From positions 124,001 to 188,000 of the forward strand of contig CAIUCH010000054.1 in assembly GCA_903897605.1 (NCBI GenBank): 64,000 nucleotides of DNA. Direction: 5' to 3'. Shown piece by piece: positions 24,842-35,747 of the stretch (the first letter of the stretch is position 1; every line of letters begins with the position of its first letter). The notes beneath the pieces are model-generated. The model made no database searches. It was not told where the DNA came from and saw nothing but the letters and a program-made list of their open reading frames with translations. Both the position numbers and the translations under genes were made by a program. Source of the stretch: an uncultured Alphaproteobacteria bacterium (GTDB lineage: Bacteria; Pseudomonadota; Alphaproteobacteria; Micropepsales; Micropepsaceae).

Positions 24842-27516
24842 GCGGGCGCAAGCTCGCCGAGTTTTTTCTCGATTGCGACAAGCGCGGCCCCGGCATTTCC
24901 CGTGTCGGGGCCGCCTGCTTGCGCCATGTCGGGGCGGCCGCCGCCACCCTTGCCGCCCAGGGCTTCGGCGCCCAGCCGCACCAGATCGACCGCGCTGATG
25001 CGCGCGGTGAGATCGTCGGTAACCCCGACAACCAGTGAAACCTTGCCATCGGCCGCGGCCACGAACGCCACCACGCCCGAGCCCAGCCGGGCCTTGGCAT
25101 CGTCCGCCAGGCCTTTGAGATCCTTCGGCGCCACGCCTTCCACGCTGCGCAGCACGGCCTTGATGCCGGCAATGGTTTTCATTCCGTCATCGCCGCCGGC
25201 CTTTGCCGGCCCCGCCAACGCCAGCGCCTTCTTGGCATCGGCAAGCTCGCGCTCCAGCCGTCGCCGTTCATCGGACAAGGCCGCGACCCTGGCCGGCAGA
25301 TCGCCGGTATTGGTCTTGAGCGCCGCCGCCGCTTCGCGCGCCAGTTCGGCCTGATGCGACAGATAGCGGCGCGCCCCTTCGCTGGTCAGCGCCTCGATCC
25401 GCCGCACGCCGGCGGCGACCGCGCTTTCCGACAGGATGGCGAAGATGCCGATATCGCCCAGCCGCCGCACATGGGTGCCGCCGCAGAGTTCGACCGAATA
25501 GGGTTTGGGATCGGTGAGATCGTCGCCCCCAACTTCACCACCCATCGTCAACACGCGGACTTCGTCGCCGTATTTTTCACCGAACAACGCTTCGGCACCG
25601 GCCGCGATCGCCTGGTCGGTGGGCAGCAACCGGGTTGAGGTGTCGGAATTCTGCCGGATCACTTCGTTTACCTGCAGCTCGATCCGCTCCAATTCCTCCG
25701 GCGTCACCGGCTTGGGATGCGAGAAATCGAATCGCAGCCGATCCGCCGTCACCAGCGAACCTTTCTGGCTGACATGCGCGCCCAGCGCCCGCTTCAAGGC
25801 GGCATGCAACAGATGGGTGGCGGAATGATTGGCGCGGGTGGCGCGGCGGCGCTCGCGATCCACCTTCAGATCGACGCCATCGCCGAGCGAAAATGTGCCG
25901 CGCGTGACCTCGACCACATGCACATGCAGGGAGCCGAGCTTCTTCTGGGTATCGCTGACCTTGCCGTCCGCCTTGGGCGACAGCATCAGGCCGGTATCGC
26001 CGGCCTGGCCGCCCGACTCCCCATAGAAAGGCGTCTGGTTGGTGAGAATCTGCACCGTCTCGCCGGTATGGGCTTTTTGCACCCGCTGGCCGTCCTTGAA
26101 GATGGCGAGGATCTGGCCTTCCGCTTCCTCGGTGTCATAGCCGAGAAATTCCGTGCGCCCGACTTCGTCGAAGATCGTGAACCATTGCGCGTCGCTGGCC
26201 GCATCGCCCGAGCCTGCCCAGCTGGCCCGCGCATCGGCGCGCTGTTTTGCCATCGCAAAGGTAAACCCGTCCTGGTCCACCGCGATGCCGCGCGCGCGCA
26301 GCGATTCTTGCGTCAGGTCCAAGGGAAAGCCGTACGTGTCGTAAAGCTTGAACGCGACATCGCCGGTGAGGCGGTCGCCATCCTTCATGCCAAGCGTCGC
26401 CTCGTCCAAAAGCTTGATCCCGCGCGCCAGGGTTTCGCGGAAACGGATTTCCTCCAGCTTCAAGGTCTCGGCGATCAAGGCTTCGGCGCGCTTCAATTCC
26501 GGATAGGCGGCGCCCATTTCCGCCACCAGGGTCGGCACGAGGCGGTGCATCAAGGGATCCTTGGTGCCCAGCAGATGCGCATGGCGCATGCCCCGGCGCA
26601 TGATGCGGCGCAGGACATAGCCCCGCCCTTCATTCGACGGCAGCACGCCGTCGGCGATCAGAAAAGATGTCGAGCGCAGATGATCAGCGATGATGCGGTG
26701 GCTGAACACCGCATCGCCGTCGCTCTTGATGCCCGACGCCTCGATCGAAGCGGCGATGATGTGGCGGAACAGATCGGTCTCGAAATTGCTCTGCACGCCC
26801 TGCAGCACGGTGGAGATGCGCTCCAGCCCCATGCCGGTATCGATGGATGGTTTGGGCAGATTGAGCCTGGTCTCTTTGTCGACCTGCTCATACTGCATGA
26901 AAACCAGATTCCAGACTTCGACGAAACGGTCGCCGTCTTCCTCCGGGCTGCCGGGCGGTCCGCCCCACACCTTGTCGCCGTGATCGTAGAAGATCTCGGA
27001 ACAGGGGCCGCAGGGACCGGTCTCGCCCATCGACCAGAAATTGGCGCTGGTGCCGATGCGGATGATCCTCTGATCCGGCAGGCCTGCGATCTTGCCCCAC
27101 AGGCCGAACGCTTCATCGTCATCGGCATAGACCGTAACGCTGAGTTTTTCCTTGGGCAGCCCTAGGTCCCGGGTGAGAAACTCCCAAGCGAACTTGATCG
27201 CATCTTCCTTGAAATAATCGCCGAACGAGAAATTGCCCAGCATCTCGAAGAAGGTGAGATGGCGCGCGGTATAACCGACATTGTCGAGATCGTTGTGCTT
27301 GCCGCCGGCGCGGACGCATTTTTGCGCCGTAGTCGCGCGCAGATAGGGCCGCTTCTGGGCCCCCGTGAACAGGTTCTTGAATTGCACCATGCCCGCATTG
27401 GTGAAAAGCAAGGTGGGGTCGTTGCGCGGCACCAGCGGCGAGGACGCCACCACGCTGTGACCGTTGGCGGCGAAATAATCCAGGAAGCTCGAGCGGACGT
27501 CGGAGAGGCTTTTCAT
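24838..27516 (-). CDS. alaS: Alanyl-tRNA synthetase
   Basis: About 892 residues; charges tRNA-Ala. Class II catalytic core at the N-terminus ([27 protein letters not shown]); editing domain with [13 protein letters not shown] and [13 protein letters not shown], which supply the HxxxH and Cys-x3-His zinc ligands; C-Ala domain at the end with Gly-rich [16 protein letters not shown]. The ATG at 27516 ([11 protein letters not shown]) is the family start. It is downstream of recA, separated by a terminator. Confidence 0.97.
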   Translation of the reverse strand: MKSLSDVRSSFLDYFAANGHSVVASSPLVPRNDPTLLFTNAGMVQFKNLFTGAQKRPYLRATTAQKCVRAGGKHNDLDNVGYTARHLTFFEMLGNFSFGDYFKEDAIKFAWEFLTRDLGLPKEKLSVTVYADDDEAFGLWGKIAGLPDQRIIRIGTSANFWSMGETGPCGPCSEIFYDHGDKVWGGPPGSPEEDGDRFVEVWNLVFMQYEQVDKETRLNLPKPSIDTGMGLERISTVLQGVQSNFETDLFRHIIAASIEASGIKSDGDAVFSHRIIADHLRSTSFLIADGVLPSNEGRGYVLRRIMRRGMRHAHLLGTKDPLMHRLVPTLVAEMGAAYPELKRAEALIAETLKLEEIRFRETLARGIKLLDEATLGMKDGDRLTGDVAFKLYDTYGFPLDLTQESLRARGIAVDQDGFTFAMAKQRADARASWAGSGDAASDAQWFTIFDEVGRTEFLGYDTEEAEGQILAIFKDGQRVQKAHTGETVQILTNQTPFYGESGGQAGDTGLMLSPKADGKVSDTQKKLGSLHVHVVEVTRGTFSLGDGVDLKVDRERRRATRANHSATHLLHAALKRALGAHVSQKGSLVTADRLRFDFSHPKPVTPEELERIELQVNEVIRQNSDTSTRLLPTDQAIAAGAEALFGEKYGDEVRVLTMGGEVGGDDLTDPKPYSVELCGGTHVRRLGDIGIFAILSESAVAAGVRRIEALTSEGARRYLSHQAELAREAAAALKTNTGDLPARVAALSDERRRLERELADAKKALALAGPAKAGGDDGMKTIAGIKAVLRSVEGVAPKDLKGLADDAKARLGSGVVAFVAAADGKVSLVVGVTDDLTARISAVDLVRLGAEALGGKGGGGRPDMAQAGGPDTGNAGAALVAIEKKLGELAPA

Positions 27517-27663
27517 GGGTTTAGCTTGTAGCGGGCGGGCCAAAACTTGTCATCCCAAACAGCGGCATGGCCGTCCGCCGCTCAGGTTCTGAATGCCCGC
27601 CCCCAAAAACAGAAGGCGCCCTGTTGCTGGAGCGCCTACGGCGTCGGCGAGAGCCAGAGCCCG

Positions 27664-27700
27664 GAAAAACAAAGGGCGCCCTTTTTAAGGGGCGCCCTTT
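27664..27700 (-). terminator. Rho-independent terminator of recA
   Basis: Perfect 11-bp stem: AAAGGGCGCCC (27671-27681) with GGGCGCCCTTT (27690-27700). On the minus strand the stem is followed by GTTTTT, so it ends the recA transcript. A smaller stem TGATTTC/GAAATCA lies at 27710-27733, nearer the recA stop. Between 27517 and 27663 no gene is seen. Confidence 0.88.
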
Positions 27701-27753
27701 GCGAGGAGCTGATTTCCCTGCGAAAAGAAATCAACTCGATTGTTGGACCGAGG

Positions 27754-28833
<1,080 letters not shown>

Positions 28834-28976
28834 CGCTGTCTCCCGGTTATTTCACAGCGCCGGGCGATCCCCAAGCGAATCCCTGATGACACTGTGAAGA
28901 CCCGAAAGTACACGCTTTGTTCTCATTTGCAAGATACTGGCTAAAGCTATGCAATTTCACGATAATACTAGATATT

Positions 28977-28991
28977 GTTCCTAACCCGTTC
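28977..28991. promoter_or_regulatory. LexA (SOS) box, GTTC-N7-GTTC
   Basis: GTTC at 28977 and GTTC at 28988 with a 7-base spacer: the direct-repeat LexA operator of alphaproteobacteria (read as GAAC-N7-GAAC on the recA strand). It lies between recA (start 28833) and the divergent gene at 29124, 144 and 132 bases away. One such match per window could occur by chance, but its place upstream of recA makes it credible. No gene is seen in 28834-29123. Confidence 0.75.
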
Positions 28992-29123
28992 CTGTTGGGG
29001 AACTTTACGGAACCGGGCAGGAAAATCCACCTTTTTCACCTCAATCGATTCGCCAGCCCGCGCGGCCGGTCCGCCGAATTTGGGTGGTTCGATTGCGGCG
29101 GTCCGGTGCGATAGATTCGCTCC

Positions 29124-29453
29124 ATGGTTCATCTCTTCTCCTATGGGACTTTGCAGCAGGCAGGCGTGCAGATGGCGTCATTCGGTCGCCTGCTGGCGGG
29201 AACCCCCGACGCCTTGCCCAGTTGGAAGCGCGAGATGGTGGAAATCACCGATGTCGAAGTGTTCGCCAAAAGCGGTGAGCGATTTCATCCCATCGTGGTG
29301 CCAGCCGATGCGTCCGACGAAGTGCAGGGCATGGTGTTTGAAATCACCAGCGAAGAACTCGCCAGCGCCGATCGCTATGAAGTCGCCAATTACAAGCGCA
29401 TCGCGGCGCGGCTGAAGTCCGGAAAAGAAGCCTGGGTCTACGTCAAGGCGTAA
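29124..29453 (+). CDS. Gamma-glutamylcyclotransferase-like (AIG2) protein
   Basis: 109 residues. Begins VHLFSYGTLQQAGVQ, with the YGTL motif that forms the GGCT substrate cavity, then VEITDVEVFAKSG and VQGMVFEITSEELASADRYE, where the conserved catalytic Glu (LASADRYE region) sits. Possible role in glutathione or gamma-glutamyl peptide breakdown, by family. It ends 1 base before the convergent lipoprotein gene. Confidence 0.8.
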   Translation: MVHLFSYGTLQQAGVQMASFGRLLAGTPDALPSWKREMVEITDVEVFAKSGERFHPIVVPADASDEVQGMVFEITSEELASADRYEVANYKRIAARLKSGKEAWVYVKA

Positions 29454-29454
29454 A

Positions 29455-29778
29455 CTACTGCGCTTGCGTGTTGCCGAAGATGGTCACGCATTGCTGGTAG
29501 CTGCGGACAAAAACGCCTTGCTGGGTGGCGGCGTCGAATTCGTTGCTTTCGGCATCCTGCCTGGCCACCGACGTGCAGAACTCATTGGGGCCGGCCGCCT
29601 GCGCGGTTTGCGCGGGCACGGCAGGCACCGGCCTGGTCCGAGCTACCGGTCGCGCCTTGGGCGCAGCCTTGCCGGATTCATCCAGGCCGATGAAACTCAT
29701 GGTGTGCGACCAGTTGGCGTCGGTACAGGCGCTGAGGGCAATGGTCGCGGCGAGCGCGGCGAAGATGGGCAGTTTCAT
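29455..29778 (-). CDS. Small putative lipoprotein
   Basis: 107 residues from ATG 29778. Signal MKLPIFAALAATIALSAC has a lipobox LSAC, so Cys18 should be lipidated. The mature part has a Pro/Ala/Arg-rich linker and a C-terminal piece with two Cys (FCTSVARQDAESN and SYQQCVTIFG) that could form a disulfide. No known family recognised. It lies downstream of cckA. Confidence 0.65.
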   Translation of the reverse strand: MKLPIFAALAATIALSACTDANWSHTMSFIGLDESGKAAPKARPVARTRPVPAVPAQTAQAAGPNEFCTSVARQDAESNEFDAATQQGVFVRSYQQCVTIFGNTQAQ

Positions 29779-29814
29779 GGCGCGCAATGTAACCTTCCGC
29801 GCGCCCCACGCAAG

Positions 29815-31917
29815 CTAGCCCGGCTTTGCGGGCGCGCCTGACAATACTTCCTTGACCTTGGCGGCGAGCTGCTTGAGGCCGAACGGCTTGGGCAGGAAGT
29901 GCAGGTCCGAGGCATTCTCGTCGTTGCGGCGGAAGGCTTCCTCGGCATAGCCGGACATGAAGATCACCGGTAGTCCCGGCTTCAGCCCTTTCACATGACG
30001 AACAAGAGTGGGGCCGTCCATGCTGGGCATCACCACATCGGTGATCAGAAGATGGATTTCCTGCTTTCCGGCCTTGACGATTTCCAGCGCTTCCTCGCCG
30101 CCGCCCGCTTCCAGCACCTGATAGCCGCGCATGCGCAAGGCCCGCGCCGCAAAGCTGCGGACCGCTTCTTCGTCCTCGACCAATAGGATCGTGTCCTGGC
30201 CGGTGACATCGCGTGGCGCGGCAACGGCAGCCATTTCGACAACCGGTGCATTCGCATCGATGCGATGGCGGGGCAGATAGATCTTGAAACTGGTGCCGCG
30301 CCCAACCTCGCTCTCCACCGTGATGAAGCCGCCCGATTGCTTGACGATGCCATAGACGGTGGCAAGCCCCAGGCCGGTGCCCTGGCCCACCGGCTTGGTA
30401 GTGAAGAAGGGATCGAAAATCTTGCCGATATTTTCCTTGGCGATTCCGGTGCCGGTGTCGGCGACTTCGATCCGCACATATTCGCCCGCCGGCATGGTGG
30501 CGGTGCCAAGCGCGGCAGCCTGAACCACCGTGTCGTTGGCGGTGGTGATGGTGACCGTGCCGCCGCCGGGCATGGCGTCGCGGGCGTTGACCACCAGATT
30601 GATGATGGCGTTGGAAAGCTGGGTCTCGTCGGCATGGACGGGCCACAGATCCGGACCATTGTCGAGCTTGAGTTCGACCCCTTCGCGCAGCAGACGGCGC
30701 AGCATCTGGGCCAATTCGCTGGTCAGGCTGGACAGCGCCAGCACCTTGGGCTGCATGGTCTGCTTGCGGCTGAAGGCCAGAAGCTGGCCCACCAGGGCGG
30801 CGGCGCGCAGCGCGTTCTGATGGACTTCGTTGATCTCCTTGAATGAGGGATCGCCCGCCGGATGGCGCATCAAAAGAAATTCGCAATTGCCGATGATGAC
30901 GGTGAGAAGATTGTTGAAGTCGTGCGCCACGCCGCCCGCCAACTGACCCACCGCCTGCAGCTTCTGGGACTGGGCGAATTTGACTTCCAGGGATTTCTGT
31001 TCGGATACGTCCGTCAGGAAAAGCACTGCTCCGTCGGGCATCGGGCTTGCGGACAATTCCGCCATCCGCTCCTCCAGCCGCAACTCCAGCGGGCGGATTG
31101 CGCTTTCGCCCCGCGCCGAAGCCGCGATCAGCGCGCGCAAGGGGGCGCGGTCGGCTTCCTCCACCAGCGTGGTGGCGTCGCGCCCCGCCAGCGGGCCGGC
31201 AAGAGCAAAGAATTTGATGAACGCGGGGTTGGCGTCGCGGATGATGCCGCGCGCATCGGCGAAGGCCATGCCCATCGGCGCATTGCGGAAGAGATCGCCG
31301 ACATTGTGCGTTTGTTCCGGCGCCGCCGCCGCGACAGGCGCGGGCGCGACCACCGGCGCGTGTGATCCGGTGGCGGCAAGGCGGGGAGTGAACCACCACA
31401 CTGTCCGCTGATCCTTGAGCGGGCGCACGGCGGCGACCAGTTCCAGCCCCGGCATCACCACAAAACTTTCTTCGCGGGGGCGGCCTTCGCCGGCATCGCG
31501 CGACAAACGATAGAGCACGGCGCTGGAGGCCTCCCCTGCCAGGGCCAATTCGGGCGGCGCGGCGCTGTCGCCATCCTTGGTCCCGGCCATGCGGCGATAG
31601 ACGGGATTGCAGTCCACCACCGTGCCGTCGGGACCGGTGATCGCCCAGGCGACATTGGCCCGGGCCGCGGCCTCGGCAACGCGCCTGGCGTCTTCTGTCT
31701 TGAGACCCTCGCGCGGCCACACCGCATAAAGCAGCAGGGACGCCACCGCACCGATGCCGCCCAGAAGGGCATAACCGGCGAACCCGGCCTTTTCGGGCTG
31801 GGAAAGCGCCAGGCCCGCCGCCGCCAGCGCCACCAGGGTGAAGGCGATCGCCGCCCAGCGCCAGGCGCCGGCGGAAACACCAAATGTGCGGAGGGAAAGC
31901 GTGCGGGAGGCTTGCAT
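29815..31917 (-). CDS. cckA: Hybrid histidine kinase CckA
   Basis: 700 residues from ATG 31917 (a GTG three codons upstream is possible). CckA feeds phosphate through ChpT to CtrA and CpdR, and reverses the flow under c-di-GMP. Two membrane helices near residues 20-70; PAS-like regions (about 90-190 and 205-310); the H-box [20 protein letters not shown] with His332; ATPase boxes [16 protein letters not shown] and [14 protein letters not shown]-terminal receiver with Asp627 ([11 protein letters not shown]) and [10 protein letters not shown]. The H-box is nearly identical to CckA. It is the last gene of the flhB strand run; chpT is not present. Confidence 0.92.
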   Translation of the reverse strand: MQASRTLSLRTFGVSAGAWRWAAIAFTLVALAAAGLALSQPEKAGFAGYALLGGIGAVASLLLYAVWPREGLKTEDARRVAEAAARANVAWAITGPDGTVVDCNPVYRRMAGTKDGDSAAPPELALAGEASSAVLYRLSRDAGEGRPREESFVVMPGLELVAAVRPLKDQRTVWWFTPRLAATGSHAPVVAPAPVAAAAPEQTHNVGDLFRNAPMGMAFADARGIIRDANPAFIKFFALAGPLAGRDATTLVEEADRAPLRALIAASARGESAIRPLELRLEERMAELSASPMPDGAVLFLTDVSEQKSLEVKFAQSQKLQAVGQLAGGVAHDFNNLLTVIIGNCEFLLMRHPAGDPSFKEINEVHQNALRAAALVGQLLAFSRKQTMQPKVLALSSLTSELAQMLRRLLREGVELKLDNGPDLWPVHADETQLSNAIINLVVNARDAMPGGGTVTITTANDTVVQAAALGTATMPAGEYVRIEVADTGTGIAKENIGKIFDPFFTTKPVGQGTGLGLATVYGIVKQSGGFITVESEVGRGTSFKIYLPRHRIDANAPVVEMAAVAAPRDVTGQDTILLVEDEEAVRSFAARALRMRGYQVLEAGGGEEALEIVKAGKQEIHLLITDVVMPSMDGPTLVRHVKGLKPGLPVIFMSGYAEEAFRRNDENASDLHFLPKPFGLKQLAAKVKEVLSGAPAKPG

Positions 31918-31931
31918 TAACCGCACTTTAC
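31917..31931. promoter_or_regulatory. CtrA-like half-perfect box at the cckA start
   Basis: TTAA-N7-TTAC (seven of eight consensus bases) overlaps the cckA start; further single TTAA sites lie at about 31946 and 32002. This could let CtrA feed back on cckA, but the motif is imperfect and overlaps the start codon. No gene is seen in 31932-32034. Confidence 0.35.
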
Positions 31932-32034
31932 AAGATTCGGTTAACGAATGGTTTCTGACGTGTAAACCATTGGAAAAACTGGTTAATTTCCAGCGCCGCT
32001 TCGGCTCCTAAATGGCTGGGCGCGCGGCCGGATT

Positions 32035-33111
32035 CTAGCGGCGCGCCATGGTGCCGTTCAGGCGCATGACATAGCCGATGATCTGCGCCACCGCCTTATA
32101 ATGTTCGGGCGGCACGGTTTCGTCGATTTCCACGCTGGCGTGCAGGGCACGGGCGAGCGGCGGATTCTCGATCACCGGCACATCGTTTTCTTCCGCGACA
32201 GAGCGGATGCGCAAGGCCAGCGCGTCAATACCCTTGGCGACGCAAATCGGCGCTTCCATCTTGCCGGACTCGTATTTCAGCGCCACCGCATAATGGGTCG
32301 GGTTCATGATCACCACGGTGGCCTCTGGCACCGCCGCCATCATGCGTTTCCTGGCGCGCTCCTGGCGGATCTGGCGGACCTTGGCCTTGATCGCGGGATC
32401 GCCTTCATTCTGGCGATACTCCTCCTTGATCTCCTGCTTGGACATGCGGTTGCGCTTCATGAAGCGCGCGCGTTGGAGAAAATAATCGAAACCCGCGATC
32501 ACCAGCAGCGCCGCCAGCGACGCCATCAGCACCTTGAACATCAGGTGCGTCATGTCGCCGACCACCGCCCCGGGCGACTGCGACATGATGGCTTCCAGCA
32601 TTCCGCGTTCGGGCCAAAGCTGAGTCCAGATCGCGGCGCCGACAATGGCGATCTTGAGCAGACCCTTGAGAAGATTCACCCAGCCTTCGGGCCCGAACAT
32701 CCGGCCAAGGCCTCTGGGGATTGATAGTTTCGAAAAATCCGGCGCGAGCCGTTCTGGATTGAAAGAAGGCCGGCTTTGCGCGACATGGCCGGCCAGACTG
32801 GCCAGGATCATCACGCCCATGAAGGGCGCCAGGATCAGCGCCAGATGAAAGACCAGGCCGCGCATCATTGATGCCAGGCCGGCGCCATCGACCGCCAGTT
32901 GATCGGGCTGCTCAATGAACATGGTCATAAGTTTCGCGATGCCGATCGCGGTCGAATGACCGAACATGGCGATCGCCAAGGTGCCGCCCGCCAGCAGAAC
33001 AAAGGAGGTGACTTCGGACGATTTGACGATATCGCCGGATTCACGAGCCTGTTCGAGCCGTTTCTGTGTCGGCTCTTCGGTCTGCTGCGACTTGTCCTGG
33101 TCGTCAGCCAT
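32035..33111 (-). CDS. flhB: Flagellar export switch protein FlhB
   Basis: 358-residue inner-membrane protein that switches export from rod/hook to filament substrates. Four membrane helices are followed by the cytoplasmic domain with the autocleavage site NPTH at residues 270-273. The N-terminus DKSQQTEEPTQKRLEQARESG is family-typical. Its ATG follows the fliR stop directly. Confidence 0.97.
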   Translation of the reverse strand: MADDQDKSQQTEEPTQKRLEQARESGDIVKSSEVTSFVLLAGGTLAIAMFGHSTAIGIAKLMTMFIEQPDQLAVDGAGLASMMRGLVFHLALILAPFMGVMILASLAGHVAQSRPSFNPERLAPDFSKLSIPRGLGRMFGPEGWVNLLKGLLKIAIVGAAIWTQLWPERGMLEAIMSQSPGAVVGDMTHLMFKVLMASLAALLVIAGFDYFLQRARFMKRNRMSKQEIKEEYRQNEGDPAIKAKVRQIRQERARKRMMAAVPEATVVIMNPTHYAVALKYESGKMEAPICVAKGIDALALRIRSVAEENDVPVIENPPLARALHASVEIDETVPPEHYKAVAQIIGYVMRLNGTMARR

Positions 33112-33876
33112 CTAGAGGAATATCCCCATCGAGGTCGTGTAATAGTTGAGAAACAGCGTAATCATCGAACCCAGCAACGCCATCATGATGACGAAGCCGC
33201 AGAGAATATTGATCGGCACCGCGACAAAGAAGACCTGCAATTGCGGCATCAGCTTGGCCAGGATTCCCAGCGCGGCATAGACCGCGAAGCCGAACACCAG
33301 GAATGGCGCGGCCAGTTGGAACCCCAGCGCGAAGGACGATGACACCAGCTGGATCACCAATTGCGCCATGTCGGCGGTGGGCAAATGTCCCCCCGGCGGC
33401 AGCATCCGGTAGCTGCCGGCGATGGCGCCGATGGCCAGATGGTGCAGATCGGTGGCAAAGATCATCACCGTCCCCAGCAAGGTGAGAAAATTGCCCACCA
33501 CCGCGCCTTGGGTGTTCTGGGTCGGATCCACGGTCTGGGCATAGGCGAGGCCGATTTGGGTGGCGATCAGCGCGCCCGCGATCTGCAATCCGCTCATGAT
33601 GACCGCCGCCATGGCGCCCACCAGGACGCCGGCCGTGACCTCCTGGCCGATCAGAATGGCCAGCGCGATGGCGGTCTGCGGTGCTTCGGCGGGATATTGG
33701 TTCTGCACCGTCGGGGTCAAGGCAAAGGAAACCGCCAGCGCCAACACCAGCCGCACGCGCGCCGGCACGCCCATGGTGCCGATACCCGGCAACAGCATCA
33801 TCATCGCGCCGACGCGGGCGAACACCAGCAGATAAGTGAAGATGATGCCCGAAAGCGCGGGAAGCTGGATGTGCAT
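33112..33876 (-). CDS. fliR: Flagellar export gate protein FliR
   Basis: 254-residue membrane protein of the FliP5-FliQ4-FliR1 export gate. VFARVGAMMMLLPGIGTMGVPARVRLVLALAVS is the typical opening; six hydrophobic segments; PFLVFGFAVYAALGILAKLMPQLQVFFVAVPINI is the conserved C-terminal half. It is followed directly by flhB. Confidence 0.96.
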   Translation of the reverse strand: MHIQLPALSGIIFTYLLVFARVGAMMMLLPGIGTMGVPARVRLVLALAVSFALTPTVQNQYPAEAPQTAIALAILIGQEVTAGVLVGAMAAVIMSGLQIAGALIATQIGLAYAQTVDPTQNTQGAVVGNFLTLLGTVMIFATDLHHLAIGAIAGSYRMLPPGGHLPTADMAQLVIQLVSSSFALGFQLAAPFLVFGFAVYAALGILAKLMPQLQVFFVAVPINILCGFVIMMALLGSMITLFLNYYTTSMGIFL

Positions 33877-33886
33877 GGCCTATTCT

Positions 33887-34150
33887 TCAATAGGCGGCGA
33901 TACGCGCGGCGACGTCCGTCATCAATCCGCCCAGCGCCTGACCCGCGAAAGGCAAGGCGATCAACAGCACGACGAAGACCGCGACGATCTTGGGAACGAA
34001 TACCAGGGTCTGTTCTTGGATCTGGGTCAATGCCTGCAGCAGACCGATGCCCAGGCCCACCACCAGAGCGGTGATCATGGCGGGCGCGATCACTTCCAGC
34101 AGGACCAGCATGGCATTGCGGGCGAAATCGATGGCGGTGGCGGGATCCAT
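33887..34150 (-). CDS. fliQ: Flagellar export gate protein FliQ
   Basis: 87 residues with two membrane helices separated by QALTQIQEQTLVFVPKIVAVF, the FliQ signature. The N-terminus (DPATAIDFARNAMLVLLEVIAPAM) and GLGIGLLQALTQ match. Ten bases before fliR. Confidence 0.96.
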   Translation of the reverse strand: MDPATAIDFARNAMLVLLEVIAPAMITALVVGLGIGLLQALTQIQEQTLVFVPKIVAVFVVLLIALPFAGQALGGLMTDVAARIAAY

Positions 34151-34222
34151 AACTACCTCTTATTTGTCGCGCGGACTTTACGTTTTATTGACAGGCGGAA
34201 AACCGGAAGTCCGCAGTTCCCG

Positions 34223-34537
34223 CTAAATCGGCATACTCATGATGGACTGATAGGCCGCGACCACCTTGTCGCGCACCGCCACCACGGTATCGAGCGTGAG
34301 TTCGGCGGAGTTCACCGAGTTGACCACATCGACGATGTTGGCCTTACCGCTGACTTGCGCGGCGGCGGCCTGCTCGCCCTGGCGAATGGTCGAAATCGAA
34401 TCCTTGACCGCACCGGAGAGAAAATCCGAGAAGCTGGAGCCTGGCATCTCGGCCGGCGCGATGCCGGGCGAAGACGCGGCCTGCGCCATGCGGGCGACAT
34501 TCTGGTAAGCAGCGGCGGCGGCGGCGGGAAGCGCCAT
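34223..34537 (-). CDS. fliE: Flagellar hook-basal body adaptor FliE
   Basis: 104 residues. FliE links the MS-ring to the proximal rod. C-terminal VNSAELTLDTVVAVRDKVVAAYQSIMSMPI is diagnostic; the N-terminal 40 residues are variable and Ala-rich. It lies 72 bases before fliQ and follows a large hairpin after flgC. Confidence 0.95.
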   Translation of the reverse strand: MALPAAAAAAYQNVARMAQAASSPGIAPAEMPGSSFSDFLSGAVKDSISTIRQGEQAAAAQVSGKANIVDVVNSVNSAELTLDTVVAVRDKVVAAYQSIMSMPI

Positions 34538-34576
34538 CAGAGATTCCTTTCAATTGTCGAAGCCCACAATGACTTT

Positions 34577-34611
34577 CTTCCCCCGCATGGCGGAGCCATT
34601 GGCGGGGGAAG
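34577..34611 (-). terminator. Strong intercistronic hairpin between flgC and fliE
   Basis: Perfect 10-bp arms CTTCCCCCGC (34577-34586) and GCGGGGGAAG (34602-34611), with a further inner pairing of ATGGC and GCCAT. No T run follows on the minus strand, so it may attenuate or stabilise the flgBC mRNA rather than end it. Confidence 0.55.
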
Positions 34612-34685
34612 ATGTGCGCTAGCGGGCTTGCCCGCGTGGCGCACAGATGGGGGCGAAAAGATTTGAAGGGTGGAGGGGGTCATCA

Positions 34686-35096
34686 TTACTTATTCAGAAG
34701 ATCGACGGTCTTGGCCAACATCTGCTTGGTCGCTTCCATCACGGTGAGGTCGGCCTCGTAGGAACGCTGCGCCTCGCGCATGTCCATGATTTCGATCAGG
34801 GGATCGACATTGGGCAGTTTGACATAGCCCTTCTTGTCGGCATTGGGATTGCCCGGATCATATTGGGTGCGAAATTCGCTCTTGTCCGGCACGGTGCGAC
34901 CGTTCTGCACCATGTTGGCGCCAAGCTCGCTGTCGAATTTGGACGTCACGGTCGGCACCTTGCGGCGATAGGGATCGGTGCCGGGCGTCGGCGAAGTGGA
35001 ATCGGCATTGGCGATATTTTCCGAGATGACCTTCATGCGTTCGGATTGAACGCGCATGCCGGACGCGGCAACGGCCATGGAAGTCGAGAAGTCCAT
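34686..35096 (-). CDS. flgC: Flagellar proximal rod protein FlgC
   Basis: 136 residues. Starts DFSTSMAVAASGMRVQSERMKVISENIANADST, the rod-protein N-helix, and ends AQRSYEADLTVMEATKQMLAKTVDLL. Twenty-three bases after flgB. Confidence 0.96.
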   Translation of the reverse strand: MDFSTSMAVAASGMRVQSERMKVISENIANADSTSPTPGTDPYRRKVPTVTSKFDSELGANMVQNGRTVPDKSEFRTQYDPGNPNADKKGYVKLPNVDPLIEIMDMREAQRSYEADLTVMEATKQMLAKTVDLLNK

Positions 35097-35119
35097 CTTT
35101 GATCTCCTTGTCGTGGTTC

Positions 35120-35527
35120 TCAGTGCCCGATTGCGGTCTTCATCAGACTCATCGCCTTGGCGTAGAGATTGGCGGCGGCCTGGAATTGCGCCTGGGTGTC
35201 GGACACTTTGATCATTTCCGCTTCCAGCGAAATCGAATTGCCATTGGGATTGGATTCGATGTCGTGGATTTCGGTATCGTCGAATTTGGGTGTGCCGCCC
35301 GCTGGCCGGATCGCGATGTGATGCGGATCAGTCACCGTCAGGCCACTGGCCTTGTTCACGGTCGAAGAACGCAGCGCGTCATTGAAATCCAGCGGCTTCA
35401 AGTCGCGCGCGGTAAAGCCTGGCGTATCGGCATTGGCGACATTGCGGGACAAAACATCCTGCCGTTGATGCAGCCAGGACATGCGGGTCCGCAACATGGA
35501 CATCAGTGGCACATCGGGGAAGTTCAT
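35120..35527 (-). CDS. flgB: Flagellar proximal rod protein FlgB
   Basis: 135 residues. RMSWLHQRQDVLSRNVANADTPGFTARDL is the conserved rod N-terminal motif, and QAAANLYAKAMSLMKTAIG the C-terminal helix. It opens the minus-strand run flgB-flgC-fliE-fliQ-fliR-flhB. The shared upstream region with fliO carries two perfect CtrA boxes. Confidence 0.96.
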   Translation of the reverse strand: MNFPDVPLMSMLRTRMSWLHQRQDVLSRNVANADTPGFTARDLKPLDFNDALRSSTVNKASGLTVTDPHHIAIRPAGGTPKFDDTEIHDIESNPNGNSISLEAEMIKVSDTQAQFQAAANLYAKAMSLMKTAIGH

Positions 35528-35581
35528 CGCGGTAACTTTCTGTTAGCCTTCGAATGCAAGCCGATCCTGACCCCACCATGC

Positions 35582-35596
35582 TTAAGCGCGACTTAA
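35582..35596. promoter_or_regulatory. Perfect CtrA box (flgB side)
   Basis: TTAA-GCGCGAC-TTAA, an exact TTAA-N7-TTAA match, 55 bases upstream of the flgB start. By base composition about 0.1 exact match is expected per 64 kb, so two within 66 bases are very unlikely by chance. Confidence 0.82.
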
Positions 35597-35632
35597 CAGC
35601 GGTCGTTTTTGCCGGGCATTTTCTTCCCACGT

Positions 35633-35647
35633 TTAACGCGCGATTAA
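35633..35647. promoter_or_regulatory. Perfect CtrA box (fliO side)
   Basis: TTAA-CGCGCGA-TTAA, exact consensus, 101 bases upstream of the fliO ATG and 106 from flgB. With 35582-35596 it marks a divergent CtrA-controlled promoter pair. The region 35528-35747 has no gene. Confidence 0.82.
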
Positions 35648-35747
35648 GGTTGATGCTTCTTTACTCGGACCCCTGAGCGTTTCGGCGAAATGCGCCATGC
35701 CGACGAAATCTGTCGGTCGCCATCGTCGAAACGCGAAAAGGAATGAG

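Noticed and set aside
28915-28935. Second SOS-like motif gttctcatttgcaag near recA
   Set aside because: GTTC-N7-CAAG lacks the second GTTC, and TTG-N10-CAA misses the N11 spacing; the clean box at 28977 is better.
29790-29815. GTAACC at 29790 as a second SigF promoter
   Set aside because: The -10 element 16 bases downstream is CAAG, not CGAA, and no gene follows on that strand.
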